Below, one piece after another: positions 34,459 through 43,748 of a stretch of 64,000 nt of DNA. Made by a program: the position numbers and the translations under genes. Below the pieces are notes generated by a model. The model made no database searches. It saw only the letters and a program-made list of their open reading frames with translations, and was not told where the DNA came from. How positions within the stretch are numbered: position 1 is the first letter of the stretch; each line of letters starts with the position of its first letter. The DNA is from Rhizobium sp. 2MFCol3.1. GTDB lineage: Bacteria; Pseudomonadota; Alphaproteobacteria; Rhizobiales; Rhizobiaceae. The stretch covers positions 1 through 64,000 of the forward strand of contig NZ_KB898374.1 in NCBI RefSeq assembly GCF_000377565.1. The letters run 5' to 3'.

Positions 34459-34617
34459 GTCCCCTCCCCAACCCCTCCCCACAAGGGGGAGGGGCTAACA
34501 GGTGGCATGCTCCGTGGCTCCTCATATAATCTCCGGCTTGTTGAGAGGCTTCGATTTGGCAAAGCGAGTGCGCCCAGCAAGCCCCTCCCCCTTGTGGGGA
34601 GGGGTTGGGGAGGGGAC
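34459..34617. repeat. G/C-run intergenic repeat, copy 2, with perfect 38-bp arms
   Basis: Arms 34459-34496 and 34580-34617 are exact reverse complements over 38 bases (GTCCCCTCCCCAACCCCTCC... to the left). The loop is 83 bp. The core is shared with the repeats at 21735 and 54429. It fills most of the gene-free stretch between the ABC-F gene and the esterase gene; nothing else is seen there apart from the esterase leader. Confidence 0.75.
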
Positions 34618-34705
34618 TTTTGGCAGCATGCGGAGAGGACGTTTCCGCCAACACGAAAACGCACCCCGCCTTGCAATCCCCCCATTTCCACGAAACAACT
34701 CCCTC

Positions 34706-35695
34706 ATGACCATCCCCAAGACGCACCCCTTCCCCTTCGACCCCACCTACGGCATGACGCTCGACACGCTGCGCGCCATCGTCCCGCCCGAGGCACCGCC
34801 AGGCTTCGACGCCTTCTGGCAGAAGCGGTACAAACGGGCGCTCACCATCGACCCGCAGCCGACGCTGAGAAAGAGCAGTCTTACCCACCCCGCCTGGCAG
34901 GTGCTCGATATCACCTACACCTCGACGGATGACGTCACGATCGGCGGCTGGCTGCTCTTGCCGCGCGATGCGCCGGTGCGACGCGGGCTGGTGGTCGGCC
35001 ATGGCTATGGCGGACGCGATGCGCCGGATTTCGATCTGCCGGTGGAACAGACCGCCATCCTCTTCCCCTGCGCCCGCGGCATGTCGCTGAGCGCCCAGGC
35101 ACCGATCCCGCCCGATGCGCCCGGCCACGTGCTGCACAACATCGATAGCCCCGACGACTATGTCATCGGCGGTTGCGTCGAGGATCTCTGGATCGCCGTC
35201 TCGGCGCTGCAGGCGCTCTATCCATGGCTCGCAAACCGGATCGGCTATATCGGCGGCAGCTTCGGCGGCGGGCTGGGGGCACTGGCCATCCCCTTCGACA
35301 GCCGCATCGATCGCGGCCACCTGATCGTTCCCACCTTCGGCGACCGTAAGCAGTGGCTCACGCTACCGACAGTGGGCAGCGCCGATTCCGTGCAGACCTA
35401 TCAAAAGACCCATCCCGACGTGCTCGATCACCTGCGCCTGTTCGATGCCGCAGCCGCAGCAACCCGCATCAAGGTGCCGATGCTGGTGGCCGCAGCCCTG
35501 TTCGATCCGGCCGTCGCGCCGCCCTGCCAGTTCGCCGTGGCCAACGCGATACCGCCGTCAAAATATAATGAAATCTTCATCCTCGACGCCGGACATTTCG
35601 ACTATCCTGGAATGACGGAACAGAATTTTGCTCTGCGCGAAAAGCTGCGAGGTTTTTTGAAGGTTCATGAACCGGGAATATCTGCGCTGGCATAG
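34706..35695 (+). CDS. Acetyl xylan esterase / cephalosporin-C deacetylase-like alpha/beta hydrolase
   Basis: 329 aa. The nucleophile elbow is in IGYIGGSFGGGLGAL (GxSxGG), and the C-terminal HFDYPG provides His. The N-terminal part MTLDTLRAIVPPEAPPGFDA with FWQKRYKRAL resembles AXE1-family proteins. Deacetylation of sugar or xylan fragments is likely but the exact substrate is unknown. The end overlaps the next esterase gene by 29 bases, so they form one transcript. The upstream frame to 34502 crosses the repeat and is not coding. Confidence 0.82.
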   Translation: MTIPKTHPFPFDPTYGMTLDTLRAIVPPEAPPGFDAFWQKRYKRALTIDPQPTLRKSSLTHPAWQVLDITYTSTDDVTIGGWLLLPRDAPVRRGLVVGHGYGGRDAPDFDLPVEQTAILFPCARGMSLSAQAPIPPDAPGHVLHNIDSPDDYVIGGCVEDLWIAVSALQALYPWLANRIGYIGGSFGGGLGALAIPFDSRIDRGHLIVPTFGDRKQWLTLPTVGSADSVQTYQKTHPDVLDHLRLFDAAAAATRIKVPMLVAAALFDPAVAPPCQFAVANAIPPSKYNEIFILDAGHFDYPGMTEQNFALREKLRGFLKVHEPGISALA

Positions 35696-36326
35696 CCCGC
35701 GCCTGCATCGCGAGATGGAGCTGTTGGTGTTCGGCCATGCCGGCGCCAAGGTGCTGATGTTTCCGACGCGCGACGGTCGTTTCTGGGAATATGAACGGAT
35801 CGGCCTTGTCGCCAGCCTCGCCCACAAGCTCGAAGCCGGCCAGTTGCAGCTCTATTGCATCGAGGGTCTCGCCACGGAGACCTTCTACGGCTTCGACCGT
35901 CACCCGGCCGATCGCATCCACCGGCATCAGGCCTTCGAGGACTATATTCTCCACGAAGTCCTGCCGCTGATGGCCTCAAGAAACGGGCACGACTGCACCA
36001 TCGTGCATGGCTGCAGCCTCGGCGCCTTCCAGGCGGCCAGCCTCGTCTTCCGCCACCCGCATCTGTTCCGCAAGCTCGTCGCTTTCTCCGGGCGCTACGA
36101 CCTGACGCTGAGGGTCCTGCCGGGGCTCCATCACGGCTGGCAGCTGGACAAGCTGCGTGAGGTCGAGATCGTCATGACGATCGGCAATGCCGATCCGTTT
36201 CTCGACAACAACCACTATCTGAGCCGGCTTCTGTCGGACAAGCAGGTCGGCCACCAGCTGCACGTCTGGGACGGCCGCGCCCACCGCGCCAGCGCCTGGC
36301 GCAAGATGGCCGCACTCTACATCTGA
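35667..36326 (+). CDS. Esterase family alpha/beta hydrolase
   Basis: 219 aa. The family start MNREYLRWHSPRLHREMELL is followed by the nucleophile motif HGCSLGAFQAASLVFRHP (GxSxG) and DGRAHRASAWRKM with the catalytic His at the end. Similar proteins are annotated as esterase D-like or YbbA/IroE-related hydrolases. The 29-base overlap with the preceding acetyl-esterase suggests a joint role in ester or acylated carbohydrate breakdown. Confidence 0.8.
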   Translation: MNREYLRWHSPRLHREMELLVFGHAGAKVLMFPTRDGRFWEYERIGLVASLAHKLEAGQLQLYCIEGLATETFYGFDRHPADRIHRHQAFEDYILHEVLPLMASRNGHDCTIVHGCSLGAFQAASLVFRHPHLFRKLVAFSGRYDLTLRVLPGLHHGWQLDKLREVEIVMTIGNADPFLDNNHYLSRLLSDKQVGHQLHVWDGRAHRASAWRKMAALYI

Positions 36327-36440
36327 GCCGCCGAACGCTGGCAGCCAGCCGATAACGCTGATGTCAAAACTCGTGAATTGTCATTGCCGGGACCGTGGCT
36401 AAAGGCTGGAAACAGTCTTCCCTCACGAGAAAGGTCATCC

Positions 36441-36848
36441 ATGTTCGCTTCGATCCACCTCCTGCAGCCGGCCCTGCTCAGCCTGCTGCGCATCGTCTCC
36501 GCGCTCGTTCTCTTCAGCTACGGCACGCAGAAGATCCTGCATTTCCCCGCTGCCGAGCGCGTGCCCGATGTCGGGTCGATGTCCTGGATTGCCGGCCTGC
36601 TTGAACTGACGCTGGGCTTCCTGGTGCTGATCGGCTTTCAGACCCGCGCCGCCGCCTTCGTCCTCTCCGGCCTGATGGCCTTCGCCTATTTCATCGGCCA
36701 CGCGTCGAAGAGCTTCTTCCCCGCCCAGAACGGCGGCGTCGCCGCCATCCTCTTCTGCTTCGTGTTCCTCTACATCGTCGCCGCCGGTGCTGGTCCGTTC
36801 AGCGTCGATGCGATGATGAAGCGCAAGCAGGGTGTGGTTGCGGCGTGA
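36441..36848 (+). CDS. DoxX family membrane protein
   Basis: 135 aa with four hydrophobic helices. The start MFASIHLLQPALLSLLRIVS and SYGTQKILHFP are family-typical, followed by GLLELTLGFLVLIGFQTRAA. Family members act in thiosulfate oxidation or redox control in some species; here the role is unknown. The ATG at 36441 follows AAAGG; the ORF upstream of it is not supported. It is separate from the esterase pair. Confidence 0.85.
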   Translation: MFASIHLLQPALLSLLRIVSALVLFSYGTQKILHFPAAERVPDVGSMSWIAGLLELTLGFLVLIGFQTRAAAFVLSGLMAFAYFIGHASKSFFPAQNGGVAAILFCFVFLYIVAAGAGPFSVDAMMKRKQGVVAA

Positions 36849-36880
36849 TTGGTTGATGAGAAGCGGGCGACAGCGTCTGC

Positions 36881-37052
36881 CGCCCCCTCATCCGCCTGCC
36901 GGCACCTTCTCCCCGTTGGGGCGAAGGGACTTGCCGCACCGTCCTCTTTTACTCGCACCACTCTCTCTGGAGAAAGAGAGGTAGGGAGCCGCCTGCAACG
37001 AGTCTCTTCTCCCCCGCGGGGAGAAGGTGCCGGCAGGCGGATGAGGGGGGCG
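36881..37052. repeat. RIME-like intergenic repeat, long variant
   Basis: Arms of about 34 bp (36881-36914 and 37018-37052) read CGCCCCCTCATCCGCCTGCC onward, with one extra C on one side. The 172-bp copy carries about 45 extra bases relative to the 127-bp copies, including a CTCTCT/AGAGAG segment. It lies between the DoxX gene and the convergent dehydrogenase. Confidence 0.75.
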
Positions 37053-37074
37053 ACTGGCTCCGGCCGAGCTTATC

Positions 37075-38262
37075 TTACACCTTAACCCAGGCCCCATTCC
37101 GCTTCGACGACGCCACGCAGGCATCCACGAAGGCAACGCCCTTCACGCCATCGTCAACCGTCGGATAAACCACAGCCTTGTCGACCGCCTTACCCTTCTT
37201 ATGCGCGTTGATGGCGTGCGCCGCTTCCGTGTAGATCGTCGCAAAAGCCTCGAGATAACCTTCCGGGTGACCGGACGGAATGCGCGAGACGCGCGCTGCC
37301 GCTGCGCCGGAGCCGGCGCCGTTGCGGGTGATCAGGCGCTTCGGCTCGCCGAAGGGCGTGAACCAGAGATAGTTCGGATCGGCCTGCACCCATTCCAGAC
37401 CACCCTTGGTGCCATAGACGCGGACCTTCAGGCCGTTCTCGTGGCCGGGGGCCACCTGGCTGCACCAGAGCATGCCCTTAGCCGGCTTTTCCGAGCCCTT
37501 CGCCTTGAAGCGCAGCATCACATGCGCGTTGTCGTCGAGACGGCGGCCTTCGACGAAGCTGTCGAGATCGGCGGCAAGGCTATCGAGCTCGAGGCCGGAG
37601 ACGAAGGTGGCGAGGTTATAGGCATGCGTGCCGATATCGCCGGTGGAACCACCGGCACCTGACTGCGCGGGATCGGTGCGCCACACGGCCTGCTTGGCGC
37701 CCTGCTGCTCGACGGCTTCGGTCAGCCAATCCTGCGGATATTCGGCCTGCACCAGGCGGATATCGCCGAGTTCGCCATTGGCGATCATCTCGCGCGCCTG
37801 GCGCACCATCGGATAGCCGGTGTAGTTGTGCGTGAGGATGAACAACGCGCCGCTCTCGTCGGCCACCTTCTTCAGTTTCTTGGCGTCGGCGAGGTTCGAG
37901 GTCAGCGGCTTGTCGCAGATGACATGGATGCCGCGGCGGAGAAACTCCTTGGCGGCGTCATAGTGCACGTGGTTCGGCGTCACGATCGACACCGCCTCGA
38001 TGCCGTTCTTCAGCTTCGCCTCGCGGATCGCCATCTCGCGATAGCTGGAATAGGTGCGGGTCGGATCGAGCCCGAGATCGGCACCCGAGGCCTTCGCCTT
38101 TTCCGGCGTCGACGACAGCGCGCCGGCGATCAGCTCATACTGATCATCGATGCGGGCAGCGATGCGGTGCACCGCGCCAATGAAAGCGCCGGCGCCACCG
38201 CCGACCATGCCGAGACGGATGCGCGGCTCGCGCGTGTGTTCCGTTGATGCTTCGATTGCCAT
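37075..38262 (-). CDS. Gfo/Idh/MocA family sugar or polyol dehydrogenase
   Basis: 395 aa NAD(P)-dependent oxidoreductase. The nucleotide-binding loop is LGMVGGGAGAFIGAVHR. Catalytic Lys lies in VICDKPLTSNL, and the substrate domain contains STGDIGTHAYNLATFV with the conserved Asp/His. The QDWL segment (YPQDWLTEAV) recalls enzymes that oxidise glycosides at C3, such as levoglucosan dehydrogenase; that is only a hint. Start 38262 follows GGAGGAAC. It sits downstream of the TIM-barrel isomerase gene, with a repeat between them. Confidence 0.9.
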   Translation of the reverse strand: MAIEASTEHTREPRIRLGMVGGGAGAFIGAVHRIAARIDDQYELIAGALSSTPEKAKASGADLGLDPTRTYSSYREMAIREAKLKNGIEAVSIVTPNHVHYDAAKEFLRRGIHVICDKPLTSNLADAKKLKKVADESGALFILTHNYTGYPMVRQAREMIANGELGDIRLVQAEYPQDWLTEAVEQQGAKQAVWRTDPAQSGAGGSTGDIGTHAYNLATFVSGLELDSLAADLDSFVEGRRLDDNAHVMLRFKAKGSEKPAKGMLWCSQVAPGHENGLKVRVYGTKGGLEWVQADPNYLWFTPFGEPKRLITRNGAGSGAAAARVSRIPSGHPEGYLEAFATIYTEAAHAINAHKKGKAVDKAVVYPTVDDGVKGVAFVDACVASSKRNGAWVKV

Positions 38263-38316
38263 GTGTTCCTCCAAAATTGTGTGTGTGGGTGCGCTCGATT
38301 TGAGGTTCTGCCGGGT

Positions 38317-38444
38317 GGCCCCCTCATCCGACCCTTCGGGCCACCTTCTCCCCGTTGGGGAGAAGGGGAGGTCGGCGCGAGCGGCCCACTCCAGGTCTCT
38401 TCTCCCCAACGGGGAGAAGGTGCCGGCAGGCGGATGAGGGGGCC
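38317..38444. repeat. RIME-like intergenic repeat inside a probable operon
   Basis: Terminal GGCCCCCTCATCCG and CGGATGAGGGGGCC with two inner hairpins, 128 bp. It lies between the isomerase stop (38486) and the dehydrogenase start (38262), both on the minus strand, so it would be present on their common transcript. Confidence 0.75.
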
Positions 38445-38485
38445 ACTCGGCACCACCTCTCCTACTGCCGCCCTCAAAGCCCTCG

Positions 38486-39538
38486 TTAAATCCCCAACAT
38501 CCGCCGATTGGCCGCCTGGTCCGTACCGCTGCCGGCGAAGTCGTCGAAGGCCTTCTCCGTCACGCGGATGATGTGCGACTTGACGAACTCGGCACCCTCG
38601 CGCGCGCCGTCCTCGGGATGCTTCAGCGCGCATTCCCATTCGACAACGGCCCAGCCATCGAAGTTGTTGGCCGTCATCTTCGAGAACACCGCGCCGAAAT
38701 CAACCTGACCGTCGCCGAGCGAGCGGAAGCGGCCGGCGCGCTCGACCCAGCCCTGGTAACCGCCATAGACGCCCTGGCGGCCCGTCGGGTTGAATTCGGC
38801 ATCCTTGACGTGGAACATCTTGATCCGGTCTTTGTAGATGTCGATGTTATCGAGATAATCCAGGCACTGCAGCACGTAGTGCGAGGGGTCGTAGAGCATG
38901 TTGGCGCGCGGGTGGTTCTTCACGCGCTCCAGGAACATCTCGAAGGTGACGCCATCATGCAGGTCTTCGCCGGGATGGATTTCGTAGCAGATGTCGACGC
39001 CGTTTTCGTCGGCATGATTGAGGATCGGCGTCCAGCGCTTGGCAAGTTCATCGAAAGCGGTCTCGACGAGACCGGCCGGGCGCTGCGGCCACGGATAGAT
39101 GAACGGCCAGGCGAGCGCGCCGGAAAACGTCGCATGCGCCTTAATGCCGAGGTGCTTCGACGCCGTCAGCGCCATCTTCACCTGCTCGACGGCCCATTCC
39201 TGGCGCGCCCTAGGGTTGCCGCGCACTTCGGGTGCCGCGAAACCGTCGAAGGCTTCGTCATAGGCGGGATGCACGGCAACCAGCTGGCCCTGCAGGTGGG
39301 TGGAGAGCTCGGTGATCTCGACGCCGTTCTGGCGCGCCACGCCGGCGAACTCGTCGCAATAATCCTTGGATGATGCAGCCTTCTTGAGGTCGATCAGCTG
39401 GCCCGCCCAGGTCGGAACCTGCACGCCCTTGTAGCCGATATCGGCTGCCCACTTGGTGATCGAATCCCACGAGTTGAAAGGTGCGGCATCGCCCGCGAAC
39501 TGCCCGAGGAACAAGCCTGGGCCCTTGATCGTTTTCAT
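38486..39538 (-). CDS. Sugar phosphate isomerase/epimerase, TIM-barrel (AP endonuclease 2 fold)
   Basis: 350 aa. Metal-binding Glu and His of the family are visible in DICYEIHPGEDLHDG, LYDPSHYVLQCLDY, FHVKDAEF and WAVVEWECALKHPEDG. Start ATG 39538 follows a good GGAGGAATT. Such proteins often pair with Gfo/Idh/MocA dehydrogenases in inositol or keto-glycoside catabolism, as here. A LacI-type half-palindrome upstream (AAACGTTT at 39566-39573) may control the unit. Confidence 0.88.
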   Translation of the reverse strand: MKTIKGPGLFLGQFAGDAAPFNSWDSITKWAADIGYKGVQVPTWAGQLIDLKKAASSKDYCDEFAGVARQNGVEITELSTHLQGQLVAVHPAYDEAFDGFAAPEVRGNPRARQEWAVEQVKMALTASKHLGIKAHATFSGALAWPFIYPWPQRPAGLVETAFDELAKRWTPILNHADENGVDICYEIHPGEDLHDGVTFEMFLERVKNHPRANMLYDPSHYVLQCLDYLDNIDIYKDRIKMFHVKDAEFNPTGRQGVYGGYQGWVERAGRFRSLGDGQVDFGAVFSKMTANNFDGWAVVEWECALKHPEDGAREGAEFVKSHIIRVTEKAFDDFAGSGTDQAANRRMLGI

Positions 39539-39563
39539 GTCAATTCCTCCCTGAATAATGACC

Positions 39564-39634
39564 GTAAACGTTTCTGGTTCAGTTCTAGCACTTGATTTGC
39601 ACTCTGCAAGCCGATTTTGGCGAGAATGCAAATC
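39564..39634. promoter_or_regulatory. Divergent regulatory region with a LacI-type box and inverted repeats
   Basis: AAACGTTT (39566-39573) has the central CG of LacI operators. A pair GATTTGCA (39594-39601) and TGCAAATC (39627-39634) forms an 8-bp inverted repeat, and TTGCACTCTGCAA lies within the first arm. The region separates the isomerase from the divergent cyclase gene, so one or both may be controlled from here. Confidence 0.4.
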
Positions 39635-39806
39635 TCCCCCTCCCGGGCCAGATTTAGCGGTTGCGACTAAACCATGTCGGGCAACTGGCCGCAAGACGTA
39701 CGTACCGCATTTCTTGATCACCGCTCTGCGGGCGCTTCTGCGGCAGCGCATCTTTGTGGACTTCCCGCCACCGCGTGCTACTCTTGGTCGACCAGGAGGG
39801 TGGTCC

Positions 39807-41597
39807 ATGACGCGGCGGCTGGCGGCAATCTTGGATGCGGATGTTGTCGGCTTCTCCCGGCTGATGGGCCTCGACGAAGCGGGGACCTTCGCGGCGCTGA
39901 AACGCCACAACACCGAGACCATCGTCCCCACCATCACCAGGCATCGCGGACATGTCGTGAAGTTCGTCGGAGACGGCACGCTGGCGGAATTTTCCAGCGT
40001 GGTCGACGCGCTGCGTTGCGCGATGGAGATCCAACAGGCCATTCTCGCCGGCAATCACGATGTCGTGCCCGATCGCCGGATGATCTGGCGCATCGGCATC
40101 CATGTCGGCGACGTCCTGACCGAGGATGGCGACATCTTCGGCGAGAGCGTCAACATCGCCGCGCGGCTGCAGGCGCTGGCGCCGGCCGGCGGCATCTGCC
40201 TTTCGCAGCAGGTGCGCGACCAGATCGGCACGGCGCTCGATTTCGAGGCCACCGACTTCGGCAATCGCAAGCTGAAGAACATCGAGCAGACCGTCAGGGT
40301 GTGGCGCTGGTTTCCGCCGGGCGGCCAGACGGACGGTCCGGACGAAGAAATCCCGGACCGGGCGATCCCCACCCAGCCGCCTGAGCGCAAGCGCCCGTCG
40401 ATCGCCGTGCTTCCCTTTGCCAACATGTCTAGCATCGAGGGGCAGGAGCATTTTTCCGACGGCTTCACCGACGAGCTGATCGCGACCCTGGCGCGCTGTC
40501 GCTGGCTGCTTGTCGCCGCCCGCAACTCGTCCTTCAGCTTCAAGGGCCGCGCCGTCGATGCCCGCCGTGTCGCCGAGGATCTCGGCGTCAAATACGTGCT
40601 CGAAGGCAGCGTCCGCCGCTCCGACACGCGCATCCGCATCACCGCGCAGCTTCTGGATGGAAGCGAGGGTACGCTGCTCTGGGCCGAACGCTATGACCGC
40701 ATGCTGGCCGATATCTTCGACCTCCAGGACGAGATCGCCTCCGAGATCACCGGAACCATCGAGCCCGAATTGAGCGCCATCGAATTCGCGGCCCTGCGCG
40801 GCCGCTCGATCGTCGACATGACCGCCTGGGAAATCTATCTGAAGGGCCTCTGGCATCTCTACCGCTTCACCATCGACGAATTGAACACCGCTAAACAGCT
40901 GTTCGAGCAGGCGATCGCCATCGATCCGAGTTTCGCGCAGGCGCAGGCGCGGCTCGCTTACGTCCACATCCAGCTCGGCTGGTATGGCTCGCTGGAGGAG
41001 CGTTCCGGGCGCATATGCGAGGCGATCGAGCTCGCCGAGCGGGCAATCACGCTCGATCAGAAGGAGCCCGCTGCCCATCTGGCACTCGGCCGGGCGCTTG
41101 CGCTCGACGGCGCCACGGAGGCTGGGATCGCTCATCTTCGTCATGCGGTGAAACTGGACCACAGCTTTGCCCAGGCGCATTTCGCGCTCGGCCAGGCGCT
41201 CTGCTACGCCGACCGCCCTGAGGAGGGCATGCCCGAATTCAGCGAAGCCTTTCGTCTCAGCCCGCGCGACCCGCATCTCTGGACCTTTCACAGCATGATG
41301 GCCTTCGCGAACTACCAGATGGACAAGCTCGACGAGGCAGCCGATGCCGCCCGCGCATCGATGCGCTCGCCGAACGTCACCTTCTGGCCGGCGATGGCGC
41401 TGGTGGCGATCCAGGGACGGCAGGGCAAGATCGAGGAGGCGCGCCGGACGATCGACGAGCTCTACAATTTTCGACCGGGCATGACGCTCGATGATGCCAG
41501 GCGTGAATTCTACTTCGGCCTCAAGCCCGCGATGAGCGAAACCTTCATCGAGCGCTTTGTCGGCGACCTCGCCAAGGCAGGCCTGCCGCCAGAGTGA
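39807..41597 (+). CDS. Class III adenylate cyclase with TolB-like linker and TPR repeats
   Basis: 596 aa. The N-terminal catalytic domain (about 1-170) has Asp in ILDADVVGFSRLMG, Lys before the GDG loop in VVKFVGDGTLAEF, and Asn/Arg in ESVNIAARLQAL, all expected for ATP use. A middle domain (about 195-330; IAVLPFANMSSIEGQEHFSD) resembles the TolB N-terminal-like module of rhizobial cyclases. TPR-like helices follow to the end (LFEQAIAIDPSFAQAQARLA). ATG 39807 follows AGGAGGG; the frame upstream is not coding. It lies between catabolic and transport genes of a sugar locus. Confidence 0.9.
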   Translation: MTRRLAAILDADVVGFSRLMGLDEAGTFAALKRHNTETIVPTITRHRGHVVKFVGDGTLAEFSSVVDALRCAMEIQQAILAGNHDVVPDRRMIWRIGIHVGDVLTEDGDIFGESVNIAARLQALAPAGGICLSQQVRDQIGTALDFEATDFGNRKLKNIEQTVRVWRWFPPGGQTDGPDEEIPDRAIPTQPPERKRPSIAVLPFANMSSIEGQEHFSDGFTDELIATLARCRWLLVAARNSSFSFKGRAVDARRVAEDLGVKYVLEGSVRRSDTRIRITAQLLDGSEGTLLWAERYDRMLADIFDLQDEIASEITGTIEPELSAIEFAALRGRSIVDMTAWEIYLKGLWHLYRFTIDELNTAKQLFEQAIAIDPSFAQAQARLAYVHIQLGWYGSLEERSGRICEAIELAERAITLDQKEPAAHLALGRALALDGATEAGIAHLRHAVKLDHSFAQAHFALGQALCYADRPEEGMPEFSEAFRLSPRDPHLWTFHSMMAFANYQMDKLDEAADAARASMRSPNVTFWPAMALVAIQGRQGKIEEARRTIDELYNFRPGMTLDDARREFYFGLKPAMSETFIERFVGDLAKAGLPPE

Positions 41598-41604
41598 AGA
41601 CGCC

Positions 41605-41627
41605 CGCCCTTTCGAGCGGGCGCCTCG
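41605..41627. terminator. Possible bidirectional transcript-end hairpin
   Basis: CGCCCGC and GCGGGCG arms with a nine-base loop lie between the convergent cyclase and binding-protein genes. T-runs are absent, so it would be a weak intrinsic terminator at best. Confidence 0.35.
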
Positions 41628-41639
41628 TGTTCACAAGGA

Positions 41640-42587
41640 TCAGAACGGCGAATCCGGGAAGTAGAAGTCCTTGGCGTTGTCCTTCGTCACCAGCGTGGCG
41701 TCGAGGATGTAGGTGCCGCGAACCGGGACCTGGTCGTAGAGCGACGCGGCCGTCAGTTCCATCGCGGTGCCAACCATTGCCGGCGGATAGAGAACGTCGA
41801 CCGGGATCAGCTTGTCGCCGTCCATGACCTTCTTGACCATGTCCTTGGAGCCGGCGCCGGCCACGACATACTGGATGTCGGTGCGCTTGGCCTGCTCGAT
41901 CGCCTGCAGCACGCCGACGGCCATGTCGTCGTCCTGGCACCAGACCACGTCGATCTTCGGGTACTTGGTCAGGTAGTCCTGCATCACCTTGAAGGCGTCG
42001 TCGCGGTTCCAGTTGCCGAACTGGCGGTCGAGAACCTTGACGTTGGAGCCGGCGATGCCCTTGTCGAAGCCGTCCTGGCGCTGCTGGTCGATCGGGATCG
42101 GCAGACCGCGGATGACGACGACCTGCGCGTCCGGCGTGGTTTCCTTGATGTACTTGCCGGCGACTTCGCCAAGCGCCGGGTTGTTGCCGGCGATGTAGAT
42201 GTCACGCACGCTGTCGTCGTTCGTGCTCGGCGCGCGGTCGACCAGCGCCACGAAGGTGCCCTTGTCCTTGACTTCCTTGATGGCGTTGACCAGCGGATCC
42301 GGATCGGACGGCAGGATGACCAGCGCGTCCATGCCCTGCGTTGCCAGATCCTGCACGGCGTTTGCCTGGCTTGCGGCATCCGGCGAGGTCTTGACGATGA
42401 CGGTGAGGTCAGGGTGCTCGGCCATCAAAAGCTTGGCGACGCGCTCGGCATGGAACACCACGCCGGAGGTCCAGCCGTGGTCGGCCGCCGGGATCGATAC
42501 GCCGATGGTCTTCTTGTCCGCCGAGTGAGCGACGCCGGCGAGCAGCGCCGCCGTCACGACCGCCAGGCTGAATAGTGTCTTACGCAT
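41640..42587 (-). CDS. Sugar ABC transporter periplasmic binding protein (RbsB-like)
   Basis: 315 aa with a Sec signal (MRKTLFSLAVVTAALLAGVA, cleavage after HSA). The type I binding fold shows IGVSIPAADHGWTSGVV and ALVILPSDPDPLVNAI. It binds an unknown sugar or polyol and delivers it to the permease and ATPase encoded upstream. The frame to 43310 covers the permease in another frame and is not coding. No lipobox is present. Order on the transcript is ATPase, permease, binding protein. Confidence 0.92.
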   Translation of the reverse strand: MRKTLFSLAVVTAALLAGVAHSADKKTIGVSIPAADHGWTSGVVFHAERVAKLLMAEHPDLTVIVKTSPDAASQANAVQDLATQGMDALVILPSDPDPLVNAIKEVKDKGTFVALVDRAPSTNDDSVRDIYIAGNNPALGEVAGKYIKETTPDAQVVVIRGLPIPIDQQRQDGFDKGIAGSNVKVLDRQFGNWNRDDAFKVMQDYLTKYPKIDVVWCQDDDMAVGVLQAIEQAKRTDIQYVVAGAGSKDMVKKVMDGDKLIPVDVLYPPAMVGTAMELTAASLYDQVPVRGTYILDATLVTKDNAKDFYFPDSPF

Positions 42588-42664
42588 GTCTGTTTTCCTC
42601 CCATTAAACCCCAGGGCTTGCGAACCTTGAGACCGGGCGCCCCGCCGACCCGGCCAATCCCTTG

Positions 42665-43666
42665 CTACCTGCGCGCCAGCGACCGCTGCACGAGCATGGC
42701 GATGATGATGATCGAGCCCTGGATGGCGCCGATCAGATATTCCGAGATGAAGTTCGAGAGCAGCATGATGTTGCCGACGAGCTCCAGAATGAAGGCGCCG
42801 CAGATCGTGCCCCAGACGCGCCCTGCCCCGCCCTTCAGCGCCGTGCCGCCGACGACGACGGCGGTGATCGCCTGCAGCTCCCACAGGATGCCTGTCGTCG
42901 CAGAGGTCGAGCCGAGACGCGGCACGTAGAGCAGCACGGCGATCGCGACGCACAGCCCCTGGATGACGAAGGCGATGGTGCGCACCTTGTTGACGGCGAT
43001 GCCGGAATAGCGCGCCACGTCGCGGTTCGAGCCGACGGCCGTGACATGGCGGCCATAGCGCGTGCGATAGAGGATGAAGGCGGCGACCGCGGTCACCGCG
43101 AGGATGACGATAATAGGCACCGGCACGCCGGCGATCGAACCGAAATAGACGGGGCGGTAAAGCGACTGCTGCTCGGCCGAGCGCAGCGTGATCGCGCCGC
43201 CCTGTGAGAGCCAGGTCGTCAGGCCGCGATAGATGCCCATGGTGCCGAGCGTGGCGATGAACGGCTCGATCTTGCCGACGGTGGTGATCAGCCCGTTCGC
43301 CAGACCGCAAAGCGCACCGGCAACGATGGTGAAGACGACGGCAACCGCCAGCATCAAGGCCGGATCGGCAATAAGGCCGGAATTCATCAACAGGATCATC
43401 AGGCTGGCGACGAAGGCGACCATCGACCCCACCGAGAGATCGAGATCCCCCGACGAGATGACGAAGGTGGCGCCGACGGCGATGATGGCGATGAAGGCAC
43501 TGCGCGTCGCAACATTGGCGAGGTTGGTGATGCCGATGAAATTCGGATTGACCAGCGCGCCGACGACAAGCAGCAGCGCAAGGGCCGCGAACGGCGCGAC
43601 CGCCCTGAGGTCGATATCCCGCCAGGAACGCCGTCTGATCTGACTGGTCTCGTCGTTCGCACTCAT
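42665..43666 (-). CDS. Sugar ABC transporter permease (RbsC-like)
   Basis: 333 aa from ATG 43666, with eight to ten helices. The family region GTMGIYRGLTTWLSQGGAIT and TALKGGAGRVWGTICGAFIL are present. An ATG at 43678 touches the GGGAGG ribosome-binding site and so is a less likely start. It builds the channel for the importer with the flanking ATPase and binding protein. Confidence 0.9.
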   Translation of the reverse strand: MSANDETSQIRRRSWRDIDLRAVAPFAALALLLVVGALVNPNFIGITNLANVATRSAFIAIIAVGATFVISSGDLDLSVGSMVAFVASLMILLMNSGLIADPALMLAVAVVFTIVAGALCGLANGLITTVGKIEPFIATLGTMGIYRGLTTWLSQGGAITLRSAEQQSLYRPVYFGSIAGVPVPIIVILAVTAVAAFILYRTRYGRHVTAVGSNRDVARYSGIAVNKVRTIAFVIQGLCVAIAVLLYVPRLGSTSATTGILWELQAITAVVVGGTALKGGAGRVWGTICGAFILELVGNIMLLSNFISEYLIGAIQGSIIIIAMLVQRSLARR

Positions 43667-43748
43667 ATCCAAAGCCATCCTCCCGTCATGCCTGCAGGCA
43701 TTTTGTCTGATAATCCGCCGCGTCGGCGGTTTGTCTCTTGTGGCCGCC

